64,000 nucleotides of DNA from Sipunculus nudus. Taxonomy: Eukaryota; Annelida; Sipuncula; Golfingiida; Sipunculidae. The notes under the pieces were generated by a model. It was not told where the DNA came from and did not search any database. It was given only the letters and a program-made list of their open reading frames with translations. The stretch is taken from positions 57,832,300 to 57,896,299 of the forward strand of contig CM049314.1 in the NCBI GenBank assembly GCA_026874595.1, in the 5' to 3' direction. Both the position numbers and the translations under genes were made by a program. Position 1 is the stretch's first letter. Every line of letters starts with the position of its first letter. Of the stretch, positions 35,290-47,220 are shown piece by piece.

Positions 35290-36021
35290 ACCCTTTCCGT
35301 CCAACAAACCACACAACTTAGAGCGTTACTTGATAAATTAGATGGTGTGTTTACGGACGTTCCAAAACAAACCAATGTCATTTAGTGTGATCTCCACCTT
35401 ACCACAGACCAGCCAGTCAGATCGAAGCCTTATGCCGTTCCTCATGCATTAGGAAATACTATGAGGGAAGAGGTAAGTGATATGTTATCTCTTGGAGTCA
35501 TAGAGAGAGATCAAATTCAGCTTTTGCTTCACCCGTTGTCATGGTCCGCAAAAAATACGGATCAGTGCGCTTCTGCGTTGACTTTCGTAAGTTGAATCGG
35601 CACATTGTTTTTTATCCTGAACCTATGCCAAATCCCAAAGATTTATTTGCAGAATTACAGAAAAGTAACTATTTTTCCAAACTGGACCTTACAAAAGGTT
35701 ATTGGCAAATTCCGATGTCGGAAAATTCGAGAAAACTTACGGCTTTTGTGTCACCAGAGGGCCAGTGCCAATTTAAATTCATGCCTTTTGGTCTGGTAGT
35801 GGTAGGTGCAACTTTTACTCGGATGATGCGAAAATTGTGTTCCCATGTATCAGGTGTGTGTTGCTTAATCGATGATGTGTTATGTCACTCTGCAACGTGG
35901 TCTGAGCATTTAGCTCTTCTAGACAAAGTTTTGTGTATTCTTCAGGAAGCTAATCTGGCTGCTAAGCCAGAAAAATGCTTCTTAGGATTTGCTGATTTAG
36001 GTTGTATGGGTCACATGGTAC
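35290..36021 (+). pseudogene. Reverse transcriptase fragment
   Basis: The N-terminal linker (TDQPVRSKPYAVP, then MLSLGVIERE) leads to RT blocks VRFCVDFRKLN, FSKLDLTKGYWQI, FKFMPFGLVVVGATF, the catalytic box as LIDDVL, and AKPEKCFLG...GHMV. A TAG at 35383-35385 and a one-base frameshift near 35507 interrupt it. It ends at the 3' LTR, so thumb, RNase H and anything after are lost. The box has L in place of the usual Y or F before I-D-D. Confidence 0.85.
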
Positions 36022-36024
36022 CAA

Positions 36025-36628
36025 TGCCTCAACTACCAGTGCTATACCAGAGAGGACCAGGGAGACTGGAGTCAGTATCTGGAGTTCCTGTTGGACCCTA
36101 CCATATCACTCAGTCTATATGGTGAGCCCTCTTTTATATGCAATACTATTCATGGGAAAATTCTCCAGAACCATCTATAATGTCGCCCTATTAATGTTAG
36201 TCTTTTATGGTCCTTTCATATTAAATACAGTAAATATCCATAGATAGGACGCTGTTGTAATTTACGTTGCGTCTATAACAAACAGAATAAAGTTGGATGT
36301 TATTCAGTTTTGTCAATGTCAAAACTAGTAACTTAAAACATCGAATATTTAATTGGGTTTTCTTTCATTCTTTCCAGTGTGGTAATCCTGGAATATTCCA
36401 CCCACATAGTGGTCTTCTGTCAGTTGAGGTCACCTTTTGAGAGGGGAGGACACCCATAGCCAATTTTACTATTAAGCTGTAAATAAAGTTAATAAAGTTC
36501 TTTTTTTTGTTATCCCGTCTTCATCTGGTTTGTATGAAACTGTGATACTGTGCTGTAACATATCATTAAGGCATGAAAGAACCTGGGCAAGGAAATTTGG
36601 GTTGTGGGAATACCTGGAGTTGAATCCT
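36025..36628 (+). repeat. 3' LTR
   Basis: Matches 32665-33269 with few substitutions and small indels. Sequence after GAATCCT diverges from that after the 5' LTR. No polypurine tract directly precedes it, in keeping with an internal deletion reaching the LTR. Confidence 0.8.
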
Positions 36629-36779
36629 ATAATAATACATTTTTGATAAGTTTTCCTTTGTTATGTAGTGTTTTTACCTGTGTAGAAAAAATGTGTTATC
36701 ATCATGCTTTTCTCTGATCATATGACATTTTTTTTCGAAATATACAGAAAAAAATAATAAAAAACGCCCGCCAGCACGG

Positions 36780-37058
36780 ATTTCTGAAAAAAAGTGCCAT
36801 AGCCTTTTGGGCCTTACAGCTTAGGATACAGGGGCCATGCCAGTATATTTACAAACGAGAACACACCGCTGAGCACGGACTTCGTGCACATTAACCTCAT
36901 TACAATGTATGTAGTGATATAATTAAACAAGATAATAAAACACAGACAGAATTCTCAGGAAAACGTCATTTACCTTGAAAGTCACCTTGCTCTGGTGGCC
37001 TATCATTTTATATATGTTAGATTTTGACCCGATTGCCCAGTGACTGTTAGTGTTCCGA
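36780..37058 (+). repeat. Dispersed repeat B, copy 2
   Basis: Same order of blocks as 28135-28425 with small deletions (for example, CACGGACTTCGTGCACATTA replaces a longer stretch). It starts about 150 bp after the 3' LTR. Confidence 0.85.
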
Positions 37059-37059
37059 G

Positions 37060-37155
37060 GCAACAGGACAACTACCCCCCAGACAACTACCCCCTGGACA
37101 ATTATCCCCCGGACAATTACCCCCAGGACAATTACCCCCTCGGACAACTTCCCCC
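37060..37155. repeat. Minisatellite, unit about 15 bp
   Basis: About six units of the type GGACAATTACCCCC with small changes. The unit length is a multiple of three, so the plus strand reads as repeating DNYPP/DNYPL; there is no start context or flanking coding sequence. Confidence 0.9.
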
Positions 37156-38290
37156 ATGGTATAATAACACTTTTAAACGGCAAACTCTCTTTAAAGATGC
37201 GTTTACCAAACGACAGTTCTAAATATTTGAGAACTTGTACAGTCAATTCGAGGGACTGAAAAAGATATTTTTTTTACACGAAAGATGCTCCAAGATGGCA
37301 CCTAGGAAGTCACAGGATGAAGACTGGATCTCCCAGGGTGACCCACTTTGGGAAATCTAGGCCCGGGTCCTTTACTTTGTGACAGGATCTGAAGAACTGT
37401 CAAAGCTACACAGGCATCATTGTCATAGAAACTGTGGCTAGCATTAAATGTAATGGGGATAAGCTGACAAGCTTACATATGATGTTATTACTGTAAAAGC
37501 TAATTAAAACTTAAGTCAAAAAGCGTTAAAAACATTTATCATTTCAAAATGTGGATTTTATAAGGATTTTGTGTGACTAGTCATAGTTAAAATGATTATA
37601 TTTTTAGGAAAATAATTAGAAAAAAAAAACACTTTTTAATAGAAGTCATTTTGTTTAATCTCTAACTTAAATATTACTTAAATTAAATATGTGTAAGTCT
37701 GACAAAGACACCTCCTGTATTTAAAAGCACTACATGGTACCGGTAGGCACCAATTAGTGTACCAAACGTTAACTGCATAGGGCCTTATCTGGGGCTTGTT
37801 GGGGGGGTTGAGGAGGGCGGAGGATTTTTTTTTTTTTTTGGGGGGGGGGGGGGGTTAGCGTATATTGTATTCGTCTCGCTTCTGAAGTGAATAAAACGCA
37901 TAATTATTTAAAGTGATTTCGATGTTCCTTCATTAAGTTGATAGCTTCTTCTTATTTTCCCTAAAGTCAGGAAATTTAAAATATGGTATGCGTCACTTGT
38001 TTCATTGAATCGTCATAAAGTTAGGCAAATGTGTGTTGCTTAATGTATGCAAACGGGGTTCATTCAATTCAAATTAATTATATAACCAACACACATATTT
38101 AAACTTTGAAATCTGCATTCTAAGGAATGCAGGATTGTGGGATGCTTCCCAAGAACCGTGTGTGAATTCACTTATTTAACCTATATTCCCAGGTTCAGTC
38201 GTGCACAAATGACTCATGGGGATAGTGAACACATATGTACTGGTTTTCCTCTCTTGTTCAGTCAATAACCTATAAACTGAGTCACTCTTC
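37156..38290. other. Non-coding DNA
   Basis: Contains G and T homopolymers near 37800-37855. No gene or recognisable repeat apart from these. Confidence 0.4.
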
Positions 38291-38292
38291 TT

Positions 38293-38560
38293 ATCAGCTT
38301 CTGTGGCCCAGGGGTAGAGCACAGGGCTCGAAGCCGGGAGGTCGCGGGGTAAGTAGATTTTCACGGTCGCCCCTACCCCTTAGGGTGAGCTCTTCCCACC
38401 AAACAGCCGTGTATCACACATAAACGATTGCGTCTTTGTGAAAGGGGGGGGGGGGGAGGGGGTTAGTATTAAGATACAGCAATAGGGATGATAGCATACC
38501 AAGGACCCACCAGACCTCGCTCAAACCAGGAGTCCTACTGACCTGTCACGTATTCCTTAA
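38293..38560 (+). mobile_element. tRNA-derived SINE, plus strand
   Basis: The head GCTTCTGTGGCCCAGGGGTA-GAGCAC matches the A-box region of the SINE at 9640-10008. The B-box region is decayed (GAGGTCGCGGGG). The body shares TTTCACGGTCG, CAGCCGTGTATCACAC and a terminal ACCTGTCACG-like segment, and contains a long G run near 38442-38455. Confidence 0.7.
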
Positions 38561-39207
38561 CCGAACGCTGCAGATGCATATATACATTTAAAAAATTATA
38601 TGGAAGAGCATATAAAAATGCAGGCGGTTATCTCACTCGCTCTTCTTTCTAGGCTACAATGAGGTTATAATGGTTTAACAATTAACATTGGTTTAGGTAC
38701 GTTTGACTATTAACGTGGTGAGACCACGTTTCACTTCTTTCCACCACATACTCAACAAAACGAATTTCGATTCTATACATCCTGAGTATTTGATTCATTT
38801 TTTCTGAAGGTCGGAAGTGCTGTCTGGAAACCGAGTGACATCATAAAATAATGATATAACCAATCAAGAGTAGCAAAGGCTAAGTATTTTGAGTAGTTGG
38901 CACTTGCGAATATCTTGTTTAAGAAATCGAATTTGCAGTCCAGATACTTTTTTTGCAATTGCCCTTCCTAGGAATAGGATACAGTTTCGTTTCTGCAAAA
39001 GCATTACCTTTCTAATACCTGTACAAAACATCCAGACACACTTTAATGAGGCTAATAGGATTTGTTCGTTCAAGATATCTTTTGAGGATGATTACAGGAC
39101 AGAATTTCCCATTTTTCTATTCGTTAATTGTATTGTGTAACTTACATAAATTCGATTTACAAAGTTTCCTATTAATCACAATAGGACAAGAAAAAGCTTT
39201 TTTTTTA
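38561..39207. other. Non-coding DNA
   Basis: Overlapping short open frames on both strands (38773-39228) have no recognised domain. Confidence 0.4.
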
Positions 39208-39440
39208 ATTTTTATAATTAATGCATAGTTGGATTTTTTCTAGACCATCTGTTACCTACTACCGCTATGATTTGGACCATAAAAATTCGGAACACGAATC
39301 CTATGTGGGCTCCTCTAGGAAAGTTTGTTTTCTTTTGCTTGATTATGCCATACTGAGCTGCATAATTAATGTTTTTAATATTTCCCTTTTAGGTACCCCT
39401 ATTCCTTTTGTGCTTCAAGCTCCTCCACGCAAAACTTTTT
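39208..39440 (+). repeat. Dispersed repeat C, copy 1
   Basis: Shares ordered blocks with 60880-61096: TTGGATTTTTTCTAGACC, AAAGTTTGTTTTCTTTTGC, CATAATTAATGTTTTTAATA, and TTTTGTGCTTCAAGCTCCTC. Similarity ends at CCTCCACGC in both. The element type is unknown. Confidence 0.75.
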
Positions 39441-42400
39441 GCTGTAATTTGCTCAGAGGAAAAGCAACAAACTAAGACTTTCCTTTCTATTTGAGGCCAT
39501 ATCTGGAACGAAATAAATACAGTACTATAAGTACAAATGCTTTTATTCATAAGCATACCATAAATATAATGCAGGATGCGATTAAATTTGTATAGCTTCA
39601 TTACTGTTTGATTCTGTCCTTGCGAAAGAGACGTAGACTGTCACAGTTTACTCGATCCAACATGAATTATAAACGTGGAACGTATCCTTTATGTCTACAA
39701 TGATTCATCCATGTAATGGATAAAGAATAAAAGGATTAGCAATACTGTTACCTTGTCACAGAGATATTTCAGGATGCTGTTTGGGGACCTTAGTTGTGAC
39801 CAAATGTTTTCATCTCTACAACAGAGCATGGCCGGTATCTTCGGATCTCAGTTAAATTTCAGCTCAGTAAAATTGGTATGTCAAAATACTGAGGATACAG
39901 GCTTCATATATCATTGAAGGTGTTTACTATTGAAGAAATATCATTGATTGACTTTTGAACTCTGAGGGTTCGGAACGCTTTCGCTTCGAAGCAAGCATAA
40001 GGAAAACAGATTGTGACTATTACTGGTAATAATCTGATATAACAATTAACCGGCTACGGTCATTACAATTGGGTTTCCGGAGAACGCTGAGGGGCAGCTG
40101 CTACGGGTAACCTCGGTGACTTGAAGGGCTGTTGCTGTTTCCATTTTAATAATGCTTATTGTTTCACTTTTCAGCTTTCGCAGCGACTACAGTTAGGATA
40201 ATGAGGTGACCCCCCACCTTATACCGCGACCGCCTTGCCTTATCACTTTCCAGCCTGGGCATCCGCCTCGCGTACAGACAAAATCGATCTCCCCCTCAAG
40301 CAAATTATATTACTCTTTTAGCTTGCATAACACCACCAGGGCTATTTGTAAGTTGCCTTTGCCTAACCTCGCAAGTAAATATTTCAATGATTTGTTTTAG
40401 ATAATAATAATAATAATATAAAATAACAATAAAATAGTATTTATAAGTAGTATTTATAATAATTCTCCGACAGTGGGACTCGCATATTCTTAAGAAAATC
40501 TTAATCTCTTACCGTCTTACTGCATTATAGATGTAAGCACAGAGAGTGTACTTACGTGTGACAAACTATTCTGTGTTTGGCGTTATGTTTGCGAGGTTAA
40601 ATGTTGGCGGTTTTTTTTTATTTTATAATTTTCGAAAAGGCTTCCAGGTTCTTACACGGGTCATCTCAATCCTAATAGGGTATATTTATATGCGAATTAT
40701 TTCATCGCTAGCAGGACAAGGATTGGACGTTCATTATTCACATATAGTATGAAACATTTGTTATATTAATAATATCAATCTATGATTTTCAGAGGAAACA
40801 TAACTTTCAAATTCCGATGCTTGTCCTTGGATAACGGATACATGAGACGCCAATGAGAGTACTGTATAAAGGCTATGCACCAGTGTTAAAGTGGCGTTTT
40901 CTTCACGATTCACAGAGTTTCCAATTCTGCCAGTAATTTTACTTTCACGAAAAATTATGAATTTAAACAAAGAAAAATAAATAAAAAATAGTATTGAAAT
41001 CATAAACTCACAAAAGACATAAATAGCCAATATTTCAAATGTATTCTAACTGTATTCATTATTACTGAGAGGAAGGTCACTGAGGGCATTCTATTATTGT
41101 TGTAACGATTTCTAATATTTAAAGTGAACTAATAATTGTGTAAGAGAAATATACACTTGAGCCTTTGCTCTTTGCTTAAAGCTGAGAAGCTAAAGAGATT
41201 AAATCATTACTATACCATTTTAAATAAACATAAGCAATAACCGGAGGGAGCCGACATATGGAAAACTGATTATGTATTAAGGTATTAATTTGGTTTAATA
41301 ATGTACCCTGCTACAATCATTAACTCGGCGCATAACGGAGAACGTCGAGGGTCACCTCGCACGGGTTATTTGTTGTACTTTAGCTGTGTTAATTTTCAGA
41401 ATGTTTACTGTGCGTTTTCACTTTCACTTTGCATGAGCTGCTCCGGCACTGAGTACAGGTTAGGACCACGCACCAACACAAAGAGATTAAAAATGAATAA
41501 AACTACTCACTACGAAATAGTTAACATATAGCTCGCATGTTAATGAATTAAATATTAGATAAACGTAATAATAAATATATAGTAAATAAAATAATCTTCT
41601 ATTTTTATTCAAACACCATAAGCTTGATATATAAGCTGATCAGCCTGTTAGGCCCCGCAAATACAACCTGCTCTGTGTAGAGCAGACATCATCTAATACA
41701 GATGAGAAACTAAATAGATGTCATGAGTATAGATATCTGTTTGGTTATTGATTAGACTGATCTAGGTATTAGCAAGTCTGACGAACACAGGGGTGATTGT
41801 AATTTATAAACCTTTTCTCTGTACCAATTTGTATCAAGAATATCTTGTTATCAAGAATATCTGTTATTGAGTTTATAAAAAAACAAGTTGTGATATATAT
41901 GCGCAAACAAAACCTTTTTAAAACATTTTTAAAAATCTAATCTTCTTACCTATAATACCTGTCCCTAACACATATGATATACACTTCGGACAGAGCAGCC
42001 AAGCTGACGCTGAACTACTTTGTACTTTTTTTTATTATTTATATTATTTTTTTGGTGGCTGCTGATTCAAATGTATTAATATATTGATCTTTATTTTTTT
42101 AATGTGCATTCTGGTAGCATTGTTATCTTTGTAAGTGCGTTACTTGACTAAAACTGTTGTAACTGGATAGCACATAAGGTTTATAATGGCAAACGAAAAT
42201 AAGCAAATATGTATTTTTTTTTATCTAATTATATGTAAGATATGAATTAATAATATGTAGAAAGCATCTAACGTGTCAGTTTCGGTTTTATATGCTGCTG
42301 TGAGGGGACTTTTTATTGTATTTGTTTTCTTTGTGAAACATGTTTTGCACATACATGAATTAACAAAAAATAATTTTAAATATGGAGGATGTGCTGAGAT

Positions 42401-42772
42401 TCCCATTTAGAAGTACGTTTGCAAATAAATTATTTATATTGTAAATATAATTAAATGACATTGGATAAACATGATAATATACACATTTAATACTGCGCAT
42501 GTAAATGGAAGTTTAGGTCTTATAATATCACCGATGAAAGTCTCATCCGACACCTATGTATATAGCTCTTAGTGTATTCCTTGGCATCTTTTGGAGGATA
42601 TAATAATACAAGCAAAGTAGGTTACTCATTCCCGTTTACTTATGGATTTAGGTCAAGCAAACGTATTCCAAATCTCATTATATTATCATATAACATAATT
42701 GCCTGTGAGTAAATATTTATCCAGATTTTACATAAAATGAGCCCAATTCCTCGAGGAAACATTTTTTTTCTC
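39441..42772. other. Non-coding DNA
   Basis: No gene recognised. A weak shared pattern (CTACxxTCATTA, CGGAGAACG, GAGGG, CGGGT) occurs at about 40052-40115 and 41310-41370, perhaps an old duplication. No N-terminal part of the acyl-CoA synthetase relative that starts at 42774 could be found here. Confidence 0.4.
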
Positions 42773-42773
42773 C

Positions 42774-43863
42774 ATCTAGAGTTCTTCCAGACTCGGCAGC
42801 TGCTGTTTTTTTTTCACATCAGGCAGCACTGAAATCACAAAGGCGGTTACTCATTCGCATTTCCAGCTGATTAACAACGTCAGTGTTTACGGCAAAAAGT
42901 TGTCATTGACCGAAAAAGACATCTTCACCACAGACAGGGCCACTATCCACGCGGCTCCATTATTTGCGTCAATGTGCTTCCTGGTGTCAGACTTATTATA
43001 CGTTTCATTGGATACACATGTTACCAAAACCGATATTGAACCAATCCTTGCCATTTTAAAGAAAGAAAGGTGTACAGCTGCAATGTTATTTGGTTATTTG
43101 CTTTTTGATATATTGAAAGAAGGAGAACGGGCAAAACCATACCTTACATCGTTACGGGTTCTCATCGCAAGCGGTCAAACCTTGAACGTTCAGACTGCAA
43201 TCAACATCCAAAGGATTTTGCCAGATATACATTTTGCGAATGGATATGGGGCAACAGAGATTGGAAATGCTGCCGTCAACATGCAACCACTGGAAGACCA
43301 GGAATTGGGTTTCATAGGACCACCGTTGCCAAACTATGAAATGAAAATTGTAGGAGATCATGGGGAGACTTTACCCTTAGGTGAGATCGGCGAACTTCAT
43401 TCAAGAAACCTTTTGATGGCTCTCGGGTACATGACTGGAGAGGGTAGTCAAAAGATGACGTCACCAGAAGGATGGTATGCCACCGGTGACATGGCTTCAA
43501 TCAACGACAGTGGTCATATCAAGATTGTTGGCAGAAAGGTTGATTTTATAAAACGTGCCGCGAATAAGATATTTCCTGCGGAGATTGAAAATATTATCTC
43601 TGAACATCCTGAAATCAGGGGTGGTTTGCATCCCCGACCAACGATTTGGAGAAGAGCTTTACGCATGCGTGATTCTAAAGCAGGGCAGCACAATGAAGGA
43701 GGCGGATCTGTTGGAATGGTTTGCTGAAAGATTCAGAGATTCCAAAGTTGGTGATAACAGAGCACCAAAGTTTGTAGAAATATTTGAAGACTTTCCACGT
43801 CTTCCCTCTGGAAAGATTTCGAGAAAAGAACTGAAAGCAAAAGTCAATGGACGTTTCAACTGA
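42774..43863 (+). pseudogene. Acyl-CoA synthetase (ACSF2-like) pseudogene, 5'-truncated
   Basis: It aligns along the last two thirds of the intact gene at 23381-25030 and ends with the same PSGK-type terminus. About 190 N-terminal residues are absent. Three defects: a frameshift in a run of nine T near 42805-42813, directly before the nucleotide loop; a damaged loop (TSGSTEITKA, losing the glycine and proline of G-x-P-K); and an 8-base loss near 43618 that shifts frame again. NGYGATEIG, the TGD motif near 43490 and the terminal lysine survive. The left edge falls at a good acceptor-like TTTTTTTCTCCATCTAG, so this could be the last exon of a gene with distant upstream exons, but the frameshifts argue for a relic. 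Confidence 0.85.
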
Positions 43864-46742
43864 TTTTTTTGGGCATTTTCCTTGATACCTGAATCAATGG
43901 TTTTATATTGATTTTTCTGTTGCATGTATATAACATATATAGAAATTTATAAGAAAAAAACTTGATGCTATTTAAATGAAACAGGTATAATCGTTTATGT
44001 TATATTGCATACACTTAAATGACAGAACTAAATCATCTGTTATTTTATATAATCTGACAAATGCGTAATTACTGTATTTGCCTTAAAAATGAATATAATT
44101 TTTGCTGAATAAGTGTAAAGAAGGCAAATTGTTTTTGCACAAGTTGATTAATATTTAATTCGCATTTCAAAAATGCATTTTATCAAGGATATGTTATCTA
44201 AACAGATTAGAGAGGTACTCGGTACTTTAAGCGTTTACTGAATTACCTTACCGGTTACTTAGCAAAAGGAGAAATTCTATACAAAAATATTATATATGTT
44301 CTGAAAATATAATTTGATTTATTTTATTTTATACCAAAAATAAATGAACACTGGATTTGTTCAGCTCTAGGATTTATAGACAGTTCTGATTATTTCCATA
44401 TGGACCAAAGTTGATGAAGTATCTCATAATACAACAAACTGGAAGGAATACAGTCGTGCAGGATACTCTGATATATAATATATGCTTTATGTATCATTAT
44501 CTGGAGTAAAACTTTAAAGCGGAAGCTTATGTTTCTCCTTATAATGTTCTACTAAACTATAAATATAGACCGGTTTTTAAGTATTGAGTTGGTATCCCAG
44601 AAGTATGCCAATTATTGTCTGGTATGTATCGCATGTGTTCCATTGTTCAGTATGAGAAACATTTTTTTGTGACGAGTGATCGATGGCGCTCTTTGAACGT
44701 TATATTCTGAGGAAGCTACATATCTACGATGAATATCTTGGATGAATGTAAATATACCAGACAACGCTAATCTGAATGTTAATTCATGTAAGGTACAGAT
44801 CATATTAAAAACATTTAATATTCAATATTCCTGGTAGGTCACCTCAAGAGCCATTTGAACTCTTCCAAAATATACAAGGTGATGAAAATGGACATTTACC
44901 CATGATGAACATAAAAAAACACTCTTTAAAAAGTCTGCCAATAGAATAAAGACCAACGCAATATTTTAATGTGCACGTTTAAATATTAAATATTTCCGTG
45001 ATATTCCACATGAAAGTGATAATATCTAACTGTAATGTCATATTACCTGTTAAACTAGGATATGGGTAGTCGACAAGCGACTTCGTGTATCCAACAAAGT
45101 CAGAGAGGGACGGGTGAAGTGAGGCAAGGACTGAGTGGCAAGGGGAAACAGAGTGAGATGTGTTGCATATTATGCATGGATGTCTGCCAGGCAGACATGG
45201 TTGTAGGTGGTGTAACTTGTTATTGAAAGGAGAAACTATCCATGATAACAAAATATCAGGTGGATAAGTCAAACCACTTCTCAGATATGAGTGATTTTAA
45301 CCCTAGGCATATGAACAGATGGACAACATGCAGGTTTGCAGGTGGCGCCTCCAGTATTTTTATGATATAAAGCTATCGAAGAGTTTCACTCGTGCAAACT
45401 TTAAGCTCAATTGGTCAAACGGGTCAGAAGATATGTGGGTTTATATGTGAAAACATACGCACAGATGGACGCACTGCAGAGATGAAAGATCAGAAGTCAA
45501 CGCAAAATAGTTAAGCACCAGTTCATATGTGACCAGAAAAAAGGGGTAAAGTTTCGAAAAAAAGTCAGTCCAGTGGTCTCAGAGGAGTTGTACGGAAACA
45601 AACTCGACGGCGGCGGAACCCGGTCAAAAATATAGTATGCGCAAAATTTTGTTTTTGCGGATACAATTACTCCTTTAACAATAAAATACCATGTTAAAAT
45701 AATGCATTCATTGAAACAAGTGTGCTTGTACGTAAAGCATTAGCCTAAAACCTTTTTGTAAACAGGCTAATGAATCCATTCTTTACATTTATTTTCAATT
45801 TATCTTACAACCTTTGACAATGAAGTATAAATACTTTAAATAAAAATAGAAATGGATATCCATCAACAGTTGGTCAGTCAGTGCTAAAGCTCATGCTCGA
45901 CACCTGGTCGCTAATTCGGAGACTGTTATGTGTAGTGGATGGCTTCTATTTCGCAATCTTCTCTCAACCAGTAATATATTGAACAGCACGGAACACGGTT
46001 TATGTGTAAAAGGTCTGTATATAGCGCTGTTTATTGAATAAACAGGAGCTCTGATGTCAGGTCATTAAGTATTGTTTTCTGTATATAAAGGAACGGCATG
46101 GCACTGCAACAACGGGTACTTACTGTTTAGCACATGACCATGTGACGCCAGTTTCATTTGGTTATTTATCAAACAAGTATTAAAAAGAAGGTTCATATTA
46201 CTGTTTCGCAATGAACACGGCAGAATTTTATGTAATCCTTACACTTATTGCAAATTGTGTGTTGTCAATAAAGTAGGGATAAAACCCTTCATTATCGTCG
46301 GTATCTTGTCATAACTGCTACATCAGCGTACTGTCCAGGCAAAACATTTAAGAGATAAGCGTCTATCAGTATTAGTTAAAGGCTTTACAACTGAAGGGCG
46401 CTTGTCTTGAGTCAGAAACTCATCTTTGATAGGCATACTTGTTGATTAACAATTTCTCTAAATGGGAAACTACTAAGAAACTATGTAACAATGTTGCAAC
46501 ATTTCCTGCATCCTTGTGCCATATCTAAAGATATTTAAGATATTTAATAGGAAATAACAATACAGCGATTGTGATATGTACATATACATCTACATATACA
46601 TCCTTTAGAAAATGTTGGTTTACTATTAGGTATTTTTCGTTTGATTGCTTTTCCTCACTCAAAGCATAAGAAATGAATAAGGCATTATGATATCTAAAAA
46701 GGTAAACGTGTCTCAAACAGAAAACTCATATCCTTGACTTAC
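43864..46742. other. Non-coding DNA
   Basis: No gene recognised. A minus-strand open frame at 44979-45272 (97 codons, cysteine- and histidine-bearing) has a donor-like GTAATA after its LTG codon but no recognised domain. Confidence 0.4.
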
Positions 46743-46892
46743 CTCCATTGGAGTGACTAAACTCCTCCAGTAGGTTACTTTGCTGTTGACTCTCAACCTT
46801 GTACAGGCGCGATACTTCTCCACAACACGCTTCTAATACTTGAAAGAACGGCTTTGTTTCCTTTCTCTCGGCTGAATAACCGAACCAGCAGG
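46743..46892 (-). CDS. C-type lectin-like domain exon (first half of the fold)
   Basis: On the minus strand an acceptor (TTTCCTGTAG) precedes an open 150-base exon that ends at a strong donor (GGAG followed by GTAAGT); it is phase 1 at both ends. The product reads CWFGYSAERKETKPFFQVLE, then ACCGEVSRLYKVESQQQSNL. This is the C-type lectin pattern of an aromatic-rich start, a helix with a mid cysteine, and a L-x-x-V-E-S strand. The calcium- and sugar-binding second half was not found nearby downstream on the minus strand, so either it lies beyond a long intron or the gene is broken. Confidence 0.65.
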
Positions 46893-47220
46893 CTACAGGA
46901 AATTACCAAATAACCAAATCATTAAAGAAATCTTCAGATTAGATAAAGAACCTTTCCTTAATTTTAAGAAGATGCAAGAAGAAAAGCATCATCATCATTA
47001 TTACATTAACAATCACACAGCAAGTTTAAATCTTAGGTCCAAATTTCCCCCTGTCTTCGCGCATAGTCTATGCCATTTCTTATTTCTTTATATTTGCGAG
47101 CGTTTCTTATAATAAGATAACATTTTAGGTTATGCATCGTATTGTAATTGTTAATTACAATTGAGTATACCTTACGTAAAGGATTGCGGAACAGATAAAA
47201 CAATCCATTCTTCTACTTAC

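Larger units (their letters stand above)
32665..36628 (+). mobile_element. Deleted LTR retrotransposon, Ty3/Gypsy type with integrase before reverse transcriptase
   Basis: Two direct repeats of about 605 bp (32665-33269 and 36025-36628) bracket a primer-binding-site candidate and fragments of gag, integrase and reverse transcriptase in that order. This order, with a Gypsy-like reverse transcriptase, is that of Gmr1-type elements known from metazoans. Gag is missing its end, protease and the integrase zinc finger and most of the catalytic core are deleted, and the reverse transcriptase runs straight into the 3' LTR without RNase H. Stops and frameshifts break each part. The copy cannot transpose on its own. 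No clear target-site duplication was found. Confidence 0.85.

Noticed and set aside
36025-36125. Continuation of the reverse transcriptase frame as coding sequence
   Set aside because: The frame has already entered the 3' LTR, so those codons are fortuitous.
37040-37222. Open frame with DNYPP repeats
   Set aside because: 15-bp minisatellite with no flanking coding sequence.
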